Assembly: GCA_964618895.1 (NCBI GenBank)
Contig: CAZUDO010000017.1
Span: forward strand, 1-27,618
From: CAZUDO01 sp964618895
GTDB taxonomy: Bacteria; Desulfobacterota; Binatia; DP-6
Length of the DNA stretch: 27,618 nt
Direction of reading: 5' to 3'
Shown here: positions 1-9,468 of the stretch, one piece after another
Position numbering within the stretch: position 1 is the stretch's first letter
How the letters are laid out: every line of letters starts with the position of its first letter
Program-made: the position numbers and the translations under genes
Notes under the pieces: generated by a model
The model's input: the letters and a program-made list of their open reading frames with translations, nothing else
What the model was told of the DNA's origin: nothing
Database searches by the model: none

Positions 1-1
1 G

Positions 2-1306
2 AGCACGTTCATGTGCCGGGCTGCGGCCGGCGTCTGCGACCTGGCCGAGAACTGCGACGGCGTGAACAACGACTGCCCGGCCGACGGCTTCAAGCCGTCG
101 ACCACGGAGTGCCGCGCCTCGGCGGGCGTCTGTGATGTGGCGGAGAACTGCACCGGGTCGGGCGCGAGCTGTCCCCCCGACGGCTTCCGGCCCACCACCG
201 TCGTCTGCCGGCCGTTGACGGACGTGTGCGATCCGGCGGAGAACTGCCCCGGCAACGGCGCGACGTGCCCGACCGACGTGATCCTCTCCGATCTCACCCC
301 CTGCGATCCCGACGAGGGTGGCCTTGGCCTGTGCGAGGACGGTCTCTGTCGGCCGGTCGACGGCATCTGTCGCACGGCGGGCTTCTGGGGGAACCGCGCC
401 GGGAGCAGTCGCGGCAACAATTACACCCAGGACGTGATCGACGCCGTCGGCTGCCTCGACGTGTGCGGGCAGGACATCTGCAAGACGACCGTCTCGACCT
501 CGAACGCCAACCTGGGCTCGGCCCTCGAGGGCCTGTGCACGGCCACCAACGACGTGTCGCAGCTGAACCAGACGTACCGTCAGATGGTGGCTGCGGCCCT
601 GAACTGCGGACTGAGCGGGGGCGGCGGCGGGGCCGGCTGTTCGCTCCTCCTCGACGACGTGCTGGTGGGCGTCACCTGGGCTGAGTGCAACACCAACTGC
701 GCCAGCGCGACGCCGAACACGGGCACCCTCAACACCTGCCTGCGACAGCTCGACTGCTGGAACAACGGCCTGCGCTGGGTCGACCTGAACGGGGACAGCG
801 TGGTGACGGCGGCCGATGGGTGCGCGATGGGCACCTGCACGCAGGATCACAAGTTCTGCGGCCAGGAGGCGGCGGCGTGCGCGGCGAACACGTGCAACAA
901 GAGCGGCAACCTGTGCACCGCCGGCCTGTGTGCGAGCAGCCAGACGCCGTGTGTCGACAACAGTCAGTGTGCCGGGGTGTGCACGATCACGGGTGGAGCG
1001 TGTCTCGCCAACGCGGGCTGCCCGACCAATACGTGCGACCGCTTCGTCGGATGTCACGACCGGGGCCTGTGCGAGAGCCCGATCGCGCCCGCGCTCCAGT
1101 ACCGGAATTCCTACCTGGTGTGCGATACCTGCACCACCGGCGTGTGCACGGCCGGGGGCCAGGCATGCGTCGGTGGCGCCGACTGCGAGGCACTCGGGCC
1201 GGCGACAAGCAATAAACAGTGCGGGACCGCGCAGAAGACGGGCTGCACGCTGAGCACGCAGAGCCTGTGCTCGCCGAACTCCTGCACGGCCACCTGCGGG
1301 CCGTGA
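2..1306 (+). CDS. Cys-rich secreted-type protein with three CR..AGVCD.AENC repeats (5' end cut by window)
   Basis: The reading frame is open to the left edge; the first Met (base 11) sits inside a repeat, so it is not the true start and the N-terminus, probably with a signal peptide, lies outside. The visible 431+ residues are extremely rich in Cys. The first 96 codons are three 32-residue repeats with a CR-x4-VCD-x-AENC core followed by CP.D, recalling disintegrin-like Cys spacing. A middle part has an AGFWGNR motif, a Gly-rich linker and WVDLNGDSVVTAADG, which resembles a dockerin/EF-hand-type Ca loop. The C-terminus returns to short Cys-pair motifs (C..N.C, GVCT.GG..C). Such proteins are common, and uncharacterised, in Binatia and Myxococcota; a disulfide-stabilised extracellular protein is inferred. 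It converges on the metalloprotease at 1371-3563. Confidence 0.75.
   Translation, partial: STFMCRAAAGVCDLAENCDGVNNDCPADGFKPSTTECRASAGVCDVAENCTGSGASCPPDGFRPTTVVCRPLTDVCDPAENCPGNGATCPTDVILSDLTPCDPDEGGLGLCEDGLCRPVDGICRTAGFWGNRAGSSRGNNYTQDVIDAVGCLDVCGQDICKTTVSTSNANLGSALEGLCTATNDVSQLNQTYRQMVAAALNCGLSGGGGGAGCSLLLDDVLVGVTWAECNTNCASATPNTGTLNTCLRQLDCWNNGLRWVDLNGDSVVTAADGCAMGTCTQDHKFCGQEAAACAANTCNKSGNLCTAGLCASSQTPCVDNSQCAGVCTITGGACLANAGCPTNTCDRFVGCHDRGLCESPIAPALQYRNSYLVCDTCTTGVCTAGGQACVGGADCEALGPATSNKQCGTAQKTGCTLSTQSLCSPNSCTATCGP
14..301 (+). repeat. Three tandem 96-bp (32-codon) Cys-rich coding repeats
   Basis: Units begin with the CR codons at 14, 110 and 206. All three share CR-x4-VCD-x-AENC, G at the following turn, CP, and then D (DGF.P in units 1 and 2, DVIL in unit 3). 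Unit 3 is the most diverged. More copies may lie left of the window, because the open frame before base 11 reads S-T-F, as expected for the end of a preceding unit. Confidence 0.75.
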
Positions 1307-1313
1307 CGTGATG

Positions 1314-1348
1314 ACGCGGGGTACGCCGGTCTCGGGGGCGCCCCGCGT
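1314..1348. terminator. Candidate bidirectional hairpin between convergent genes
   Basis: An 8-bp perfect stem (ACGCGGGG at 1314-1321, CCCCGCGT at 1341-1348) encloses a 19-nt loop, in the 64-bp gap between the convergent Cys-rich gene and the metalloprotease. A second palindromic pair, CCGGCCGG at 1360-1367 and 1377-1384, overlaps the protease stop. Neither is followed by a T-run, so termination activity is only inferred from position. Confidence 0.35.
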
Positions 1349-1370
1349 GAACGTCAGCGCCGGCCGGGCA

Positions 1371-3563
1371 TCACTTCCGGCCGGTGCTCTTCTTCACCAG
1401 GAACGTGCTGGTGGCGCTGCCGACCGGGCCCGGGGCCTGCCCGGCGGAGGTCGCGATGGCGTAGGTCCCCTCCGGGTCGTCGCGCCTGAGGCGGAGGTTC
1501 TGCTGCGCGTAGCCGGTCGTTCCGGTGGTGCCGGTGAGTGTGGCGACCCGCCCGTCGGGCTTCCGGATGGTGACCGTCACGGCGGCGTTGGCGACCGGGC
1601 TGCCGCCCGAGGTGACCAGCGTCCAGACCGAGACCAGCCCGCCCGTCGGATAGGTGGTCTGCCCCGGCCAGGTTGTGACTTCCAGCGTGGACGCGATGCC
1701 GTAGGGGGCGTTGCCGGACGCCCCGGGGCCGCCACGGGTCACGGCGACGGGGGCGTTGTAGAGACCGTCGGTCGCCCCCGGCGAGGAGGTGACCTGAACG
1801 CTCGTCGTCGCGCTCCCGCCCGCGGCGAGCGTCAGGGGGGTCCCGCCGACCGCGATCCAGCCGTCCGCGGGCGGCGTCGCGGAGACGCCGAAGCCGGTCG
1901 CGCTGCACGCGGCACTGTCGTTGTTGGTGACGGTCACGTCGTAGGCGAGTGTCGTGCCGGCGGTCACCCAGCGGACCGCCGACGGAGAGACCGCGACCGT
2001 CGGGGCGGCGGCCACGCAGGTGGCGGTGCCGAAGGTGATGTCGACCGCCATGCCGTCGGCGCTCACCGACTGCGGCCTGATGGTCACGCCCGCCTGCGGG
2101 TCGGTGAAGGTCGCGCCGACCACCAGCGCCGGGTCGGTCCACGACGACGTGGCGGGCGTGAGATCGAGCAGGTTGCTGCTGTTTCCCGACGCGTCCGACC
2201 CGGTGTGGAGCACGATCCCGTTCAGCACGTTGGCGTTGCCGGCGAGGAAGCCATCGAACCCGGTGGCCCGCCGGGCCTCCAGGTAGTACCACGTGCGCTG
2301 TCCACTGATCGGATCGGTCGACTTGAGGACGCGGAGCGCCGTCGGATACGCGCCCCCTGTTTCGTACGGGCTGAGCCAGTAGGTGCCGGTGGCGGTCGCC
2401 GTGGCCGGGGCGACCCAGCCGAGACGCGACTTCTGGAACGCATTGAAGTGTCCCGGATTGTAGCGCCCCATGATGTCGATGGGATCGCCGTAGGAGACCA
2501 GGGTGCACGTGCCCTCGATCGTACCGCCGTCGCAGTCGAGCGCGTTGGCGTGGTAGAGGCCGAGGTTGTGGCCGAGCTCGTGGCCGGCGACCATGAGCTG
2601 CAACGGCCCGTTGATCCACGCTTGCGACGGCACGCCGCCGACCGTCCCGAGGCCCCACCAGCTGCAGGCGTTCTGCGGGAAGGCGTACACGTGCCGGGTG
2701 TAGTTCGACAGCACGGCGCCGGCCGCGGTGGCGGCGTTCCGGGCGGCGGTGGCGATGTCGGCTGAGACGCACCCGGTGCTGCTGACCGGGATCGTGTACC
2801 AGCCGACCACGTCGCCCTCGAGCCACAGGCGATTGCCCGACACCTCGCGATAGAAGGCGCTGGTGGTGTCGAAGAACACGCTGGCCGCGGTGGCGGGCGT
2901 ATAGGGTTGGCTCGCGTTGTCCTGGAAGTTGACCAGGATGACGAGTGTCCGCTGGCCTCCCGACACGAGGGGGCGGACGGCGGTCATCGAGCGCAGGTCG
3001 ACCCCGTCCGCCCGGACGGCGAGCTTCCGCGTGCGAGGAAGCCGCACGCCGCGCACCCGGATGCGGTCGCCGCTCACGAGCGCGGGCGCGGCGTCAGCGA
3101 AGTGCAGGGAGTAGCGCCGGCCGCGCCGGGTCGTGAGATCAACCCGAACGCGACTGTCCGTGGCGTGGTCCTCCACCAGCACGTCGACCCACCCCTCGAC
3201 GACGACCTCTTGCTCCAGGAAGCGCCGGGCGCTGCTGCGCAGTCGAACGCGCTGCTCCGGCGGGAGCACGAGCGCCAGGACCGCCATCGGGTCGTGCTCG
3301 ACGAGTGCGGCGAGGTTCCGTCCCCGCGCGTTGGCAACCTGGCGCACGAGCCGGCGATCCTGCGCCGTACGGGTCCCGTCCGGCTGCGCCGCCAGATCGC
3401 TCAGCGTCTCGGTCAGCGCCTGGGCCACCTCGCGGGTGGGCGGCACGGGGTTGGTCCGGGCCGCGCCCTGTGCCGGAAGCGTGGCGACCACGCTGGCCAG
3501 GATGGCCGCCAGCAGTGGCCCTGACCCGAACGTCCGCGTGCTGTGGTGAGCCGGATCCGTCAT
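1371..3563 (-). CDS. Secreted zinc metalloprotease, M11 gametolysin-like, with C-terminal beta-sandwich domains
   Basis: 730 aa. The N-terminus is followed by a hydrophobic export segment (about residues 14-33, ending in AQGAA). A propeptide-like region runs to about residue 200. The catalytic domain carries HELGHNLGLYH (H328, E329, H332, H338), followed by YGDPIDIMG with Met365 as the metzincin Met-turn. The third His and Met-turn spacing fit M11/gametolysin-type metzincins. After about residue 510 come a NEW3-like sandwich (VTNNDSAAC) and an Ig/macroglobulin-like domain (PVANAAVTVTIRKPDG), probably for substrate or surface attachment. The chosen ATG is preceded by a GGGAACGAGG purine tract. 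The gene appears intact. The substrate is unknown; extracellular protein or glycoprotein degradation is inferred. Confidence 0.85.
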   Translation of the reverse strand: MTDPAHHSTRTFGSGPLLAAILASVVATLPAQGAARTNPVPPTREVAQALTETLSDLAAQPDGTRTAQDRRLVRQVANARGRNLAALVEHDPMAVLALVLPPEQRVRLRSSARRFLEQEVVVEGWVDVLVEDHATDSRVRVDLTTRRGRRYSLHFADAAPALVSGDRIRVRGVRLPRTRKLAVRADGVDLRSMTAVRPLVSGGQRTLVILVNFQDNASQPYTPATAASVFFDTTSAFYREVSGNRLWLEGDVVGWYTIPVSSTGCVSADIATAARNAATAAGAVLSNYTRHVYAFPQNACSWWGLGTVGGVPSQAWINGPLQLMVAGHELGHNLGLYHANALDCDGGTIEGTCTLVSYGDPIDIMGRYNPGHFNAFQKSRLGWVAPATATATGTYWLSPYETGGAYPTALRVLKSTDPISGQRTWYYLEARRATGFDGFLAGNANVLNGIVLHTGSDASGNSSNLLDLTPATSSWTDPALVVGATFTDPQAGVTIRPQSVSADGMAVDITFGTATCVAAAPTVAVSPSAVRWVTAGTTLAYDVTVTNNDSAACSATGFGVSATPPADGWIAVGGTPLTLAAGGSATTSVQVTSSPGATDGLYNAPVAVTRGGPGASGNAPYGIASTLEVTTWPGQTTYPTGGLVSVWTLVTSGGSPVANAAVTVTIRKPDGRVATLTGTTGTTGYAQQNLRLRRDDPEGTYAIATSAGQAPGPVGSATSTFLVKKSTGRK

Positions 3564-3839
3564 CGCCTCGTTCCCTTTCGTGCGCCGCGGCGTCGATGCG
3601 ACGGCGTGAGCGGCAGGAGCAAGCGGCGAGCCAGCCGACGTGTCGCGCCGGTCGGGAGACGCGGACGCCCGGAAAACGCAGCTGGGGCGGGCGCCTCACG
3701 CCGAGTGCTGCAGCGAGGTCCTGCTCGTCGGGGATACGCACTGCCTTACGCGCGCTTCATGGTTTCGGCGATGGCCGGTGCAATCCTGTATGTCGCGTCA
3801 CGGCAGGTGTCGCGCGGCCCCGTGGTCCTCACGGCCGGC

Positions 3840-4166
3840 CTAGGACAGCGGCGGGAGCGTGACCGCGCTGCGGTGTCGACGCCCCAGGAACGTGGGCGAG
3901 GTCCCGTCCGGTGCCGCTGCGAGCGTGACCCCATTGAGCTGCACCGTCTGCCCGGCCGGGTCGGGGGCGGTGACCCGGGCCGCCGGCAGGATCCCAGAAC
4001 GTGCCGCCAACCAGCTGGTCGAGGTCGACCGCGAACGACACGAAGCGGTCGCTCACCTCGGCGACGCGCTCGCCGCGCGCCACGTCGACGCGGGCGTTGA
4101 CAGGTTACGTGCGAAGGCGGGCACGGCGCCGAGCACGACGAGCGCGAGGACGCCGCGACCGAGCAT
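3840..4166 (-). pseudogene. Collapsed GH79-like glycoside hydrolase gene: signal peptide, N-terminus and C-terminus kept, catalytic core missing
   Basis: Three pieces in two frames line up as one gene on the minus strand. From ATG at 4166 the frame gives a signal peptide (MLGRGVLALVVLGAVPAFA). Near 4105 the reading jumps to a second frame with ERVAEVSDRFVSFAVDLDQ and LVGGTFW, which looks like the mature N-terminus of GH79 (heparanase/beta-glucuronidase-like) proteins. Near 3990 it returns to the first frame with VQLNGVTLAAAPDG and AVTLPPLS-stop, resembling the C-terminal sandwich of that family. Only about 109 codons remain, against roughly 450-550 in the family, so the whole catalytic barrel has been deleted. 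The family assignment is by motif memory only. There is no functional protein here unless the frames are bridged. Confidence 0.5.
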
Positions 4167-4236
4167 GGCCCCGGGCACTACCCCAGCACGGAACGTCCGT
4201 CGAGGGAAACGGCGCACCGCGGGAGGCCTGTGAGCA

Positions 4237-4270
4237 GCCGCGCCGGACGCGCTTTTGCGCCCGGCGCGGC
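4237..4270 (-). terminator. Strong hairpin downstream of the 80-aa gene
   Basis: A 10-bp perfect GC stem (4237-4246 with 4261-4270) continues, after a 2-nt bulge, into a 4-bp GCGC stem (4249-4252 with 4257-4260) closed by a 4-nt TTTT/AAAA loop. It lies 14 bp past the stop codon of the minus-strand gene at 4285-4527. There is no U-tract, but position and stability suggest a terminator or 3'-end-protecting structure. Confidence 0.55.
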
Positions 4271-4284
4271 CGCCTGGGCAGGCG

Positions 4285-4527
4285 TCAGCGCCCGCGCTCG
4301 GCGGTAGGGACGACGGCGGCCAGAGGCACGAAGCCGTCCCCGGGGATCGCCTCCTGCGCGAACAGCTGATCGCGCAGACGGCGGGCACCCTCCCGGGCCT
4401 GAGTCGTGATTGCATCCACGAGCCAGGTGGGCCAACGGGGATCGCCCACGTTCACCTCGAGGGTGGTGGAGACCGTGGTGGCGCCGCTGTCCGGATCGCC
4501 GGCAACCAGGACGACCTTCACGACCAT
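4285..4527 (-). CDS. Small protein of unknown function (80 aa)
   Basis: It begins MVVKVVLVAGDPDSG and ends AAVVPTAERGR. It is preceded by a near-perfect Shine-Dalgarno sequence (AGGAGG, 10 nt before the ATG) and followed by a strong hairpin at 4237-4270. These signals, rather than similarity, are the reason to call it. The protein has no signal peptide or membrane span. A beta-rich N-terminal half (VVKVVLVAG, TTLEVNVGD) precedes an amphipathic helix with many Arg and Gln (about residues 36-56). I do not recognise a family. It stands alone between the decayed hydrolase and the inverted repeat before parC. Confidence 0.6.
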   Translation of the reverse strand: MVVKVVLVAGDPDSGATTVSTTLEVNVGDPRWPTWLVDAITTQAREGARRLRDQLFAQEAIPGDGFVPLAAVVPTAERGR

Positions 4528-4702
4528 GTGACGTTCCCCTCCTGCACAACCCTCTGACAGAGCAAGCAGGGTGCCACCGGCATGCAGACAGGACGCGGCC
4601 CATCCGCGCGCGCACCCCGAAAACGTCTTGCACGACTGCCCGTCCCCGCGCCCCTCGTGCGCGCCCGCCGCGGTTACGGCGAGTGCGCGTTCGTCGGAGA
4701 CC

Positions 4703-4826
4703 CGGCGGCGCGGCTGCGCAGGGCCTCCCCCGCGAAGCAGGGCGGCGGCCTATGCGGAGCCATAGGCGGGCGAGGCCGCCGGGGTCCCCTGCTTCGCGGG
4801 GGAGGCCCTGCGCAGCCGCGCCGCCG
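4703..4826. repeat. Perfect 40-bp inverted repeat with nested hairpin
   Basis: The left arm 4703-4742 is exactly the reverse complement of the right arm 4787-4826 (40 of 40 by eye). The 44-nt spacer carries further pairs: CGGCGGCC 4743-4750 with GGCCGCCG 4774-4781, or alternatively CCTATG 4749-4754 with CATAGG 4761-4766. The element ends 82 bp before the parC start and 176 bp beyond the start of the divergent 80-aa gene. It encodes nothing convincing. It could be a REP/MITE-like mobile palindrome, a transcription barrier, or a structured leader for parC. Confidence 0.85.
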
Positions 4827-4908
4827 CGACCACACCCACGAACTCACTCGCCTTCCCCGCCGAGGCTGCTAAGATGCCCGTGCCGTACGTGGTGGGGTGG
4901 GGAGGACG

Positions 4909-7200
<2,292 letters not shown>

Positions 7201-7201
7201 G

Positions 7202-9106
7202 ATGGCAGCGAGCTACACCGCAAAAGACATCCTGGTGCTGGAGGGTCTGGAGCCCGTGAGGCGCCGGCCGGGCATGTACATCGGCGGCATCGATGCGGCC
7301 GGCCTGCATCATCTGGTGTGGGAGCTGGTCGACAACTCGGTCGACGAGGCCATGAACGGCCACGCCGACAAGATCACGGTCACGCTCCACAAGGACGGCG
7401 CGTCGGTCACCGTGGTCGACAACGGCCGCGGCATCCCGGTCGATCGCCACACGCAGTACAAAAAGCCGGCGCTCGAGCTGATCCTCACCACGCTGCACGC
7501 GGGCGGGAAGTTCGAAGCCACCAACTACTACCACTCGGGCGGGCTGCACGGCGTCGGTGCGTCGGTGGTGACGGCGCTCTCCGAAGAGCTGGTCGCGCGC
7601 GTCAAACGCGACGGTGCCGAGTGGGAGCAGCACTTCGCGCGTGGCAAGGCGACCGGGGGACTCAAGAAGCTCGGTGCTGCCCGCGGCAGCGGTACCACCA
7701 TCTTCTTCCGCCCGGATGCCACGATCTTCCCCAAGACGCACTTCGACGCCGACACCATCGCCGAGCGGCTCGAGGCCAAGGCCTATCTGCACCGCGGTCT
7801 CACGGTCGAGTTCCGCGTCGAGGCCAAGGGCACCACCGCCACCTACCACTACGAGGACGGGCTACAGGCCTTTCTGCTGAAGATCATCGCCCAGAGCGGC
7901 CGCACGCCGCTCGGGGGCGAGGTGGTCACCATCGCCAAGCAGCAGGACGACCTCGACCTCGAATGCGCGCTCGCCTGGACGGAGGCGACGGACGAGAAGC
8001 TGCTCTCCTACGTGAACAGCATCCCGACCGGCTCGGGCGGCGCGCACGAGAACGGGCTTCGCAGCGGGCTCGTGAAGGCCGTCCGCAACTACCTGACCGT
8101 CCACAACCTGATCCCGCGCGGCGTACAGATCGCGGCCGAAGACGCGCGCGAGGGCCTGGTGGCCGTGCTCGCCATCAAGCTCCCGCAGCCGCAGTTCCAG
8201 GGGCAGACCAAGGACCGGCTCAACAACGCCGAAGTGACGCCCGTCATCGACGGCATCGTGCGCACGGCCCTGGAGAACGCCCTCAACGCCAACCGCACCG
8301 CCGGTGACGCCATCGGGGCGCGCGTCGTGCTGGCCGCCCGGGCGCGCAGCGCGTCGCGTGCCGCCGCTGAGCAGGTGCAGCGCAAGAGCGCGGTGTCTCA
8401 TCGGCTCAACCTGCCCGGGAAACTCGCCGACTGCACCTCGACCGACCCGTCGGAGTGCGAGCTTTTCATCGTCGAGGGCGACTCGGCGGGCGGCTCGGCC
8501 AAGCAGGGGCGGGACCGCGGCTTTCAGGCCATCCTGCCGCTGCGCGGTAAGGTGCTGAACACCGAGCAGGCCTCCACCGCCAAGGTGCTCATCAACAAGG
8601 AGCTGTCCGATCTCGTGTCGGCGCTCGGCTGCGGCACGGGGAAGGATTTCGATGCCCGGAAACTCCGCTACCACAAGATCTGTCTCCTCATGGACGCCGA
8701 CTCCGACGGCAACCACATCTGTACGCTGCTGCTCACCTTCTTCTACCGCCACCTCCTCGAGCTGATCCGCCAGGGCTACGTCTACATCGCCCAGCCGCCG
8801 CTCTACCGGGTGGAGGCCGGGAAAGAGATCCACTGGGCGCGCGACGACGCCGAGAAGGACCGCCTGCTGGCGGGACGGAACGGCCACCGCGTGCAGGTGA
8901 CGCGCTTCAAGGGCCTCGGCGAGATGAACCCCGAAACGCTGAAGGAGACCACGCTCGACCCCGCCAGCCGCTCGCTCCTGCGGGTCGCGATCACGGACGC
9001 GGCCGCCACCGAGCGCGCCATCCAGACGCTCATGGGACGCGACGTGGCGCCGCGCTTCGAGTTCATCATGGAGCGGGCGCCGAAGGTGGACGAGGTCGAC
9101 GTCTGA
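7202..9106 (+). CDS. parE: DNA topoisomerase IV subunit B (ATPase subunit)
   Basis: 634 aa. The GHKL ATPase domain shows ELVDNSVDEA (E41 as general base, N45 for Mg), VVDNGRGIP with D73, and GGLHGVGASVV as ATP lid. The transducer domain includes the Lys of the QTK loop (FQGQTKDRLNN). The TOPRIM domain carries EGDSAGGSAKQGRD, PLRGKVLN, and DADSDGNHI with its acidic Mg ligands. VTRFKGLGEMNPE and the C-terminal tail complete the protein. The length fits ParE or short GyrB without the proteobacterial insertion. ATG 7202 lies one base past the parC stop, with GAGGTGGGG inside the parC end as ribosome site, so translation is coupled. Subunit A before subunit B is less common than the reverse order. 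Assignment to topo IV rather than gyrase rests mainly on the partner. Confidence 0.88.
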   Translation: MAASYTAKDILVLEGLEPVRRRPGMYIGGIDAAGLHHLVWELVDNSVDEAMNGHADKITVTLHKDGASVTVVDNGRGIPVDRHTQYKKPALELILTTLHAGGKFEATNYYHSGGLHGVGASVVTALSEELVARVKRDGAEWEQHFARGKATGGLKKLGAARGSGTTIFFRPDATIFPKTHFDADTIAERLEAKAYLHRGLTVEFRVEAKGTTATYHYEDGLQAFLLKIIAQSGRTPLGGEVVTIAKQQDDLDLECALAWTEATDEKLLSYVNSIPTGSGGAHENGLRSGLVKAVRNYLTVHNLIPRGVQIAAEDAREGLVAVLAIKLPQPQFQGQTKDRLNNAEVTPVIDGIVRTALENALNANRTAGDAIGARVVLAARARSASRAAAEQVQRKSAVSHRLNLPGKLADCTSTDPSECELFIVEGDSAGGSAKQGRDRGFQAILPLRGKVLNTEQASTAKVLINKELSDLVSALGCGTGKDFDARKLRYHKICLLMDADSDGNHICTLLLTFFYRHLLELIRQGYVYIAQPPLYRVEAGKEIHWARDDAEKDRLLAGRNGHRVQVTRFKGLGEMNPETLKETTLDPASRSLLRVAITDAAATERAIQTLMGRDVAPRFEFIMERAPKVDEVDV

Positions 9107-9378
9107 CCTACACGCTCCTCTGCACGCTCCTCGGCCTCGTCCTCGGCTGGCTGCCCATGCTCGCGCATGGGCCGATCGCCTACAAGTTCAGCATCCTCGG
9201 CATCCGCGGCGATATCGCGGTGTGGGGCTTCTACGCCGCCCGCTGCCTGATCGGCTTCCTGGTCGGGATCACGACCTGGCCCGAGCGCTGGTTCGTGCGC
9301 GGCCCGCTGTGTGGCGTGCTGGCGCTCTTCCCGCTCACCCTGATCGTGCTGGCGACGCCCGGCTGTGGCGGCACGTGA
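9103..9378 (+). CDS. Small hydrophobic membrane protein, start uncertain
   Basis: The frame encodes a compact protein with three likely membrane spans: YTLLCTLLGLVLGWLPML, a second around AVWGFYAARCLIGFLVGI, and a third around GVLALFPLTLIVLA. The first ATG (base 9157) would cut span 1 in half and has no ribosome site. The frame is hydrophobic right up to the parE stop, where CTG at 9103 overlaps the TGA (CTGA) and is preceded by GAGG 7 nt upstream. A CTG start giving 91 aa is therefore proposed; 9157 (73 aa) is the fallback. It is followed by the micro-ORF at 9379 with no gap. Family not recognised. Confidence 0.5.
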   Translation: MTYTLLCTLLGLVLGWLPMLAHGPIAYKFSILGIRGDIAVWGFYAARCLIGFLVGITTWPERWFVRGPLCGVLALFPLTLIVLATPGCGGT

Positions 9379-9468
9379 ATGTTCTGGAATCTGGTCACCG
9401 GGTCGGTGATCGGGACGACGGTGGCGGGGGTGGCCTTCGCCGTGACGGGTGAGCAGCGCCGTCCTTGA
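9379..9468 (+). CDS. 29-aa single-span micro-ORF
   Basis: The ATG directly follows the stop of the preceding membrane ORF (TGAATG). The frame reads MFWNLVTGSVIGTTVAGVAF, then AVTGEQRRP and stop. It is one hydrophobic glycine-rich span with a short charged tail, and codon use is as GC-rich as its neighbours. Its stop (9466-9468) overlaps the TTG start of the pectate lyase at 9465. It could be a real membrane micropeptide or the C-terminal part of the preceding protein after a frame change. Only context and composition support it. Confidence 0.4.
   Translation: MFWNLVTGSVIGTTVAGVAFAVTGEQRRP

Noticed and set aside
1308..2765. 485-codon plus-strand frame opposite the metalloprotease
   Set aside because: Shadow; the minus strand has the signal peptide, HELGH and Met-turn.
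3746..3934. 62-codon minus-strand frame ending IAPAIAETMKRA
   Set aside because: Overlaps the GH79-like remnant in another frame and is mostly Arg/Ser; the tail looks protein-like only over about 12 residues.
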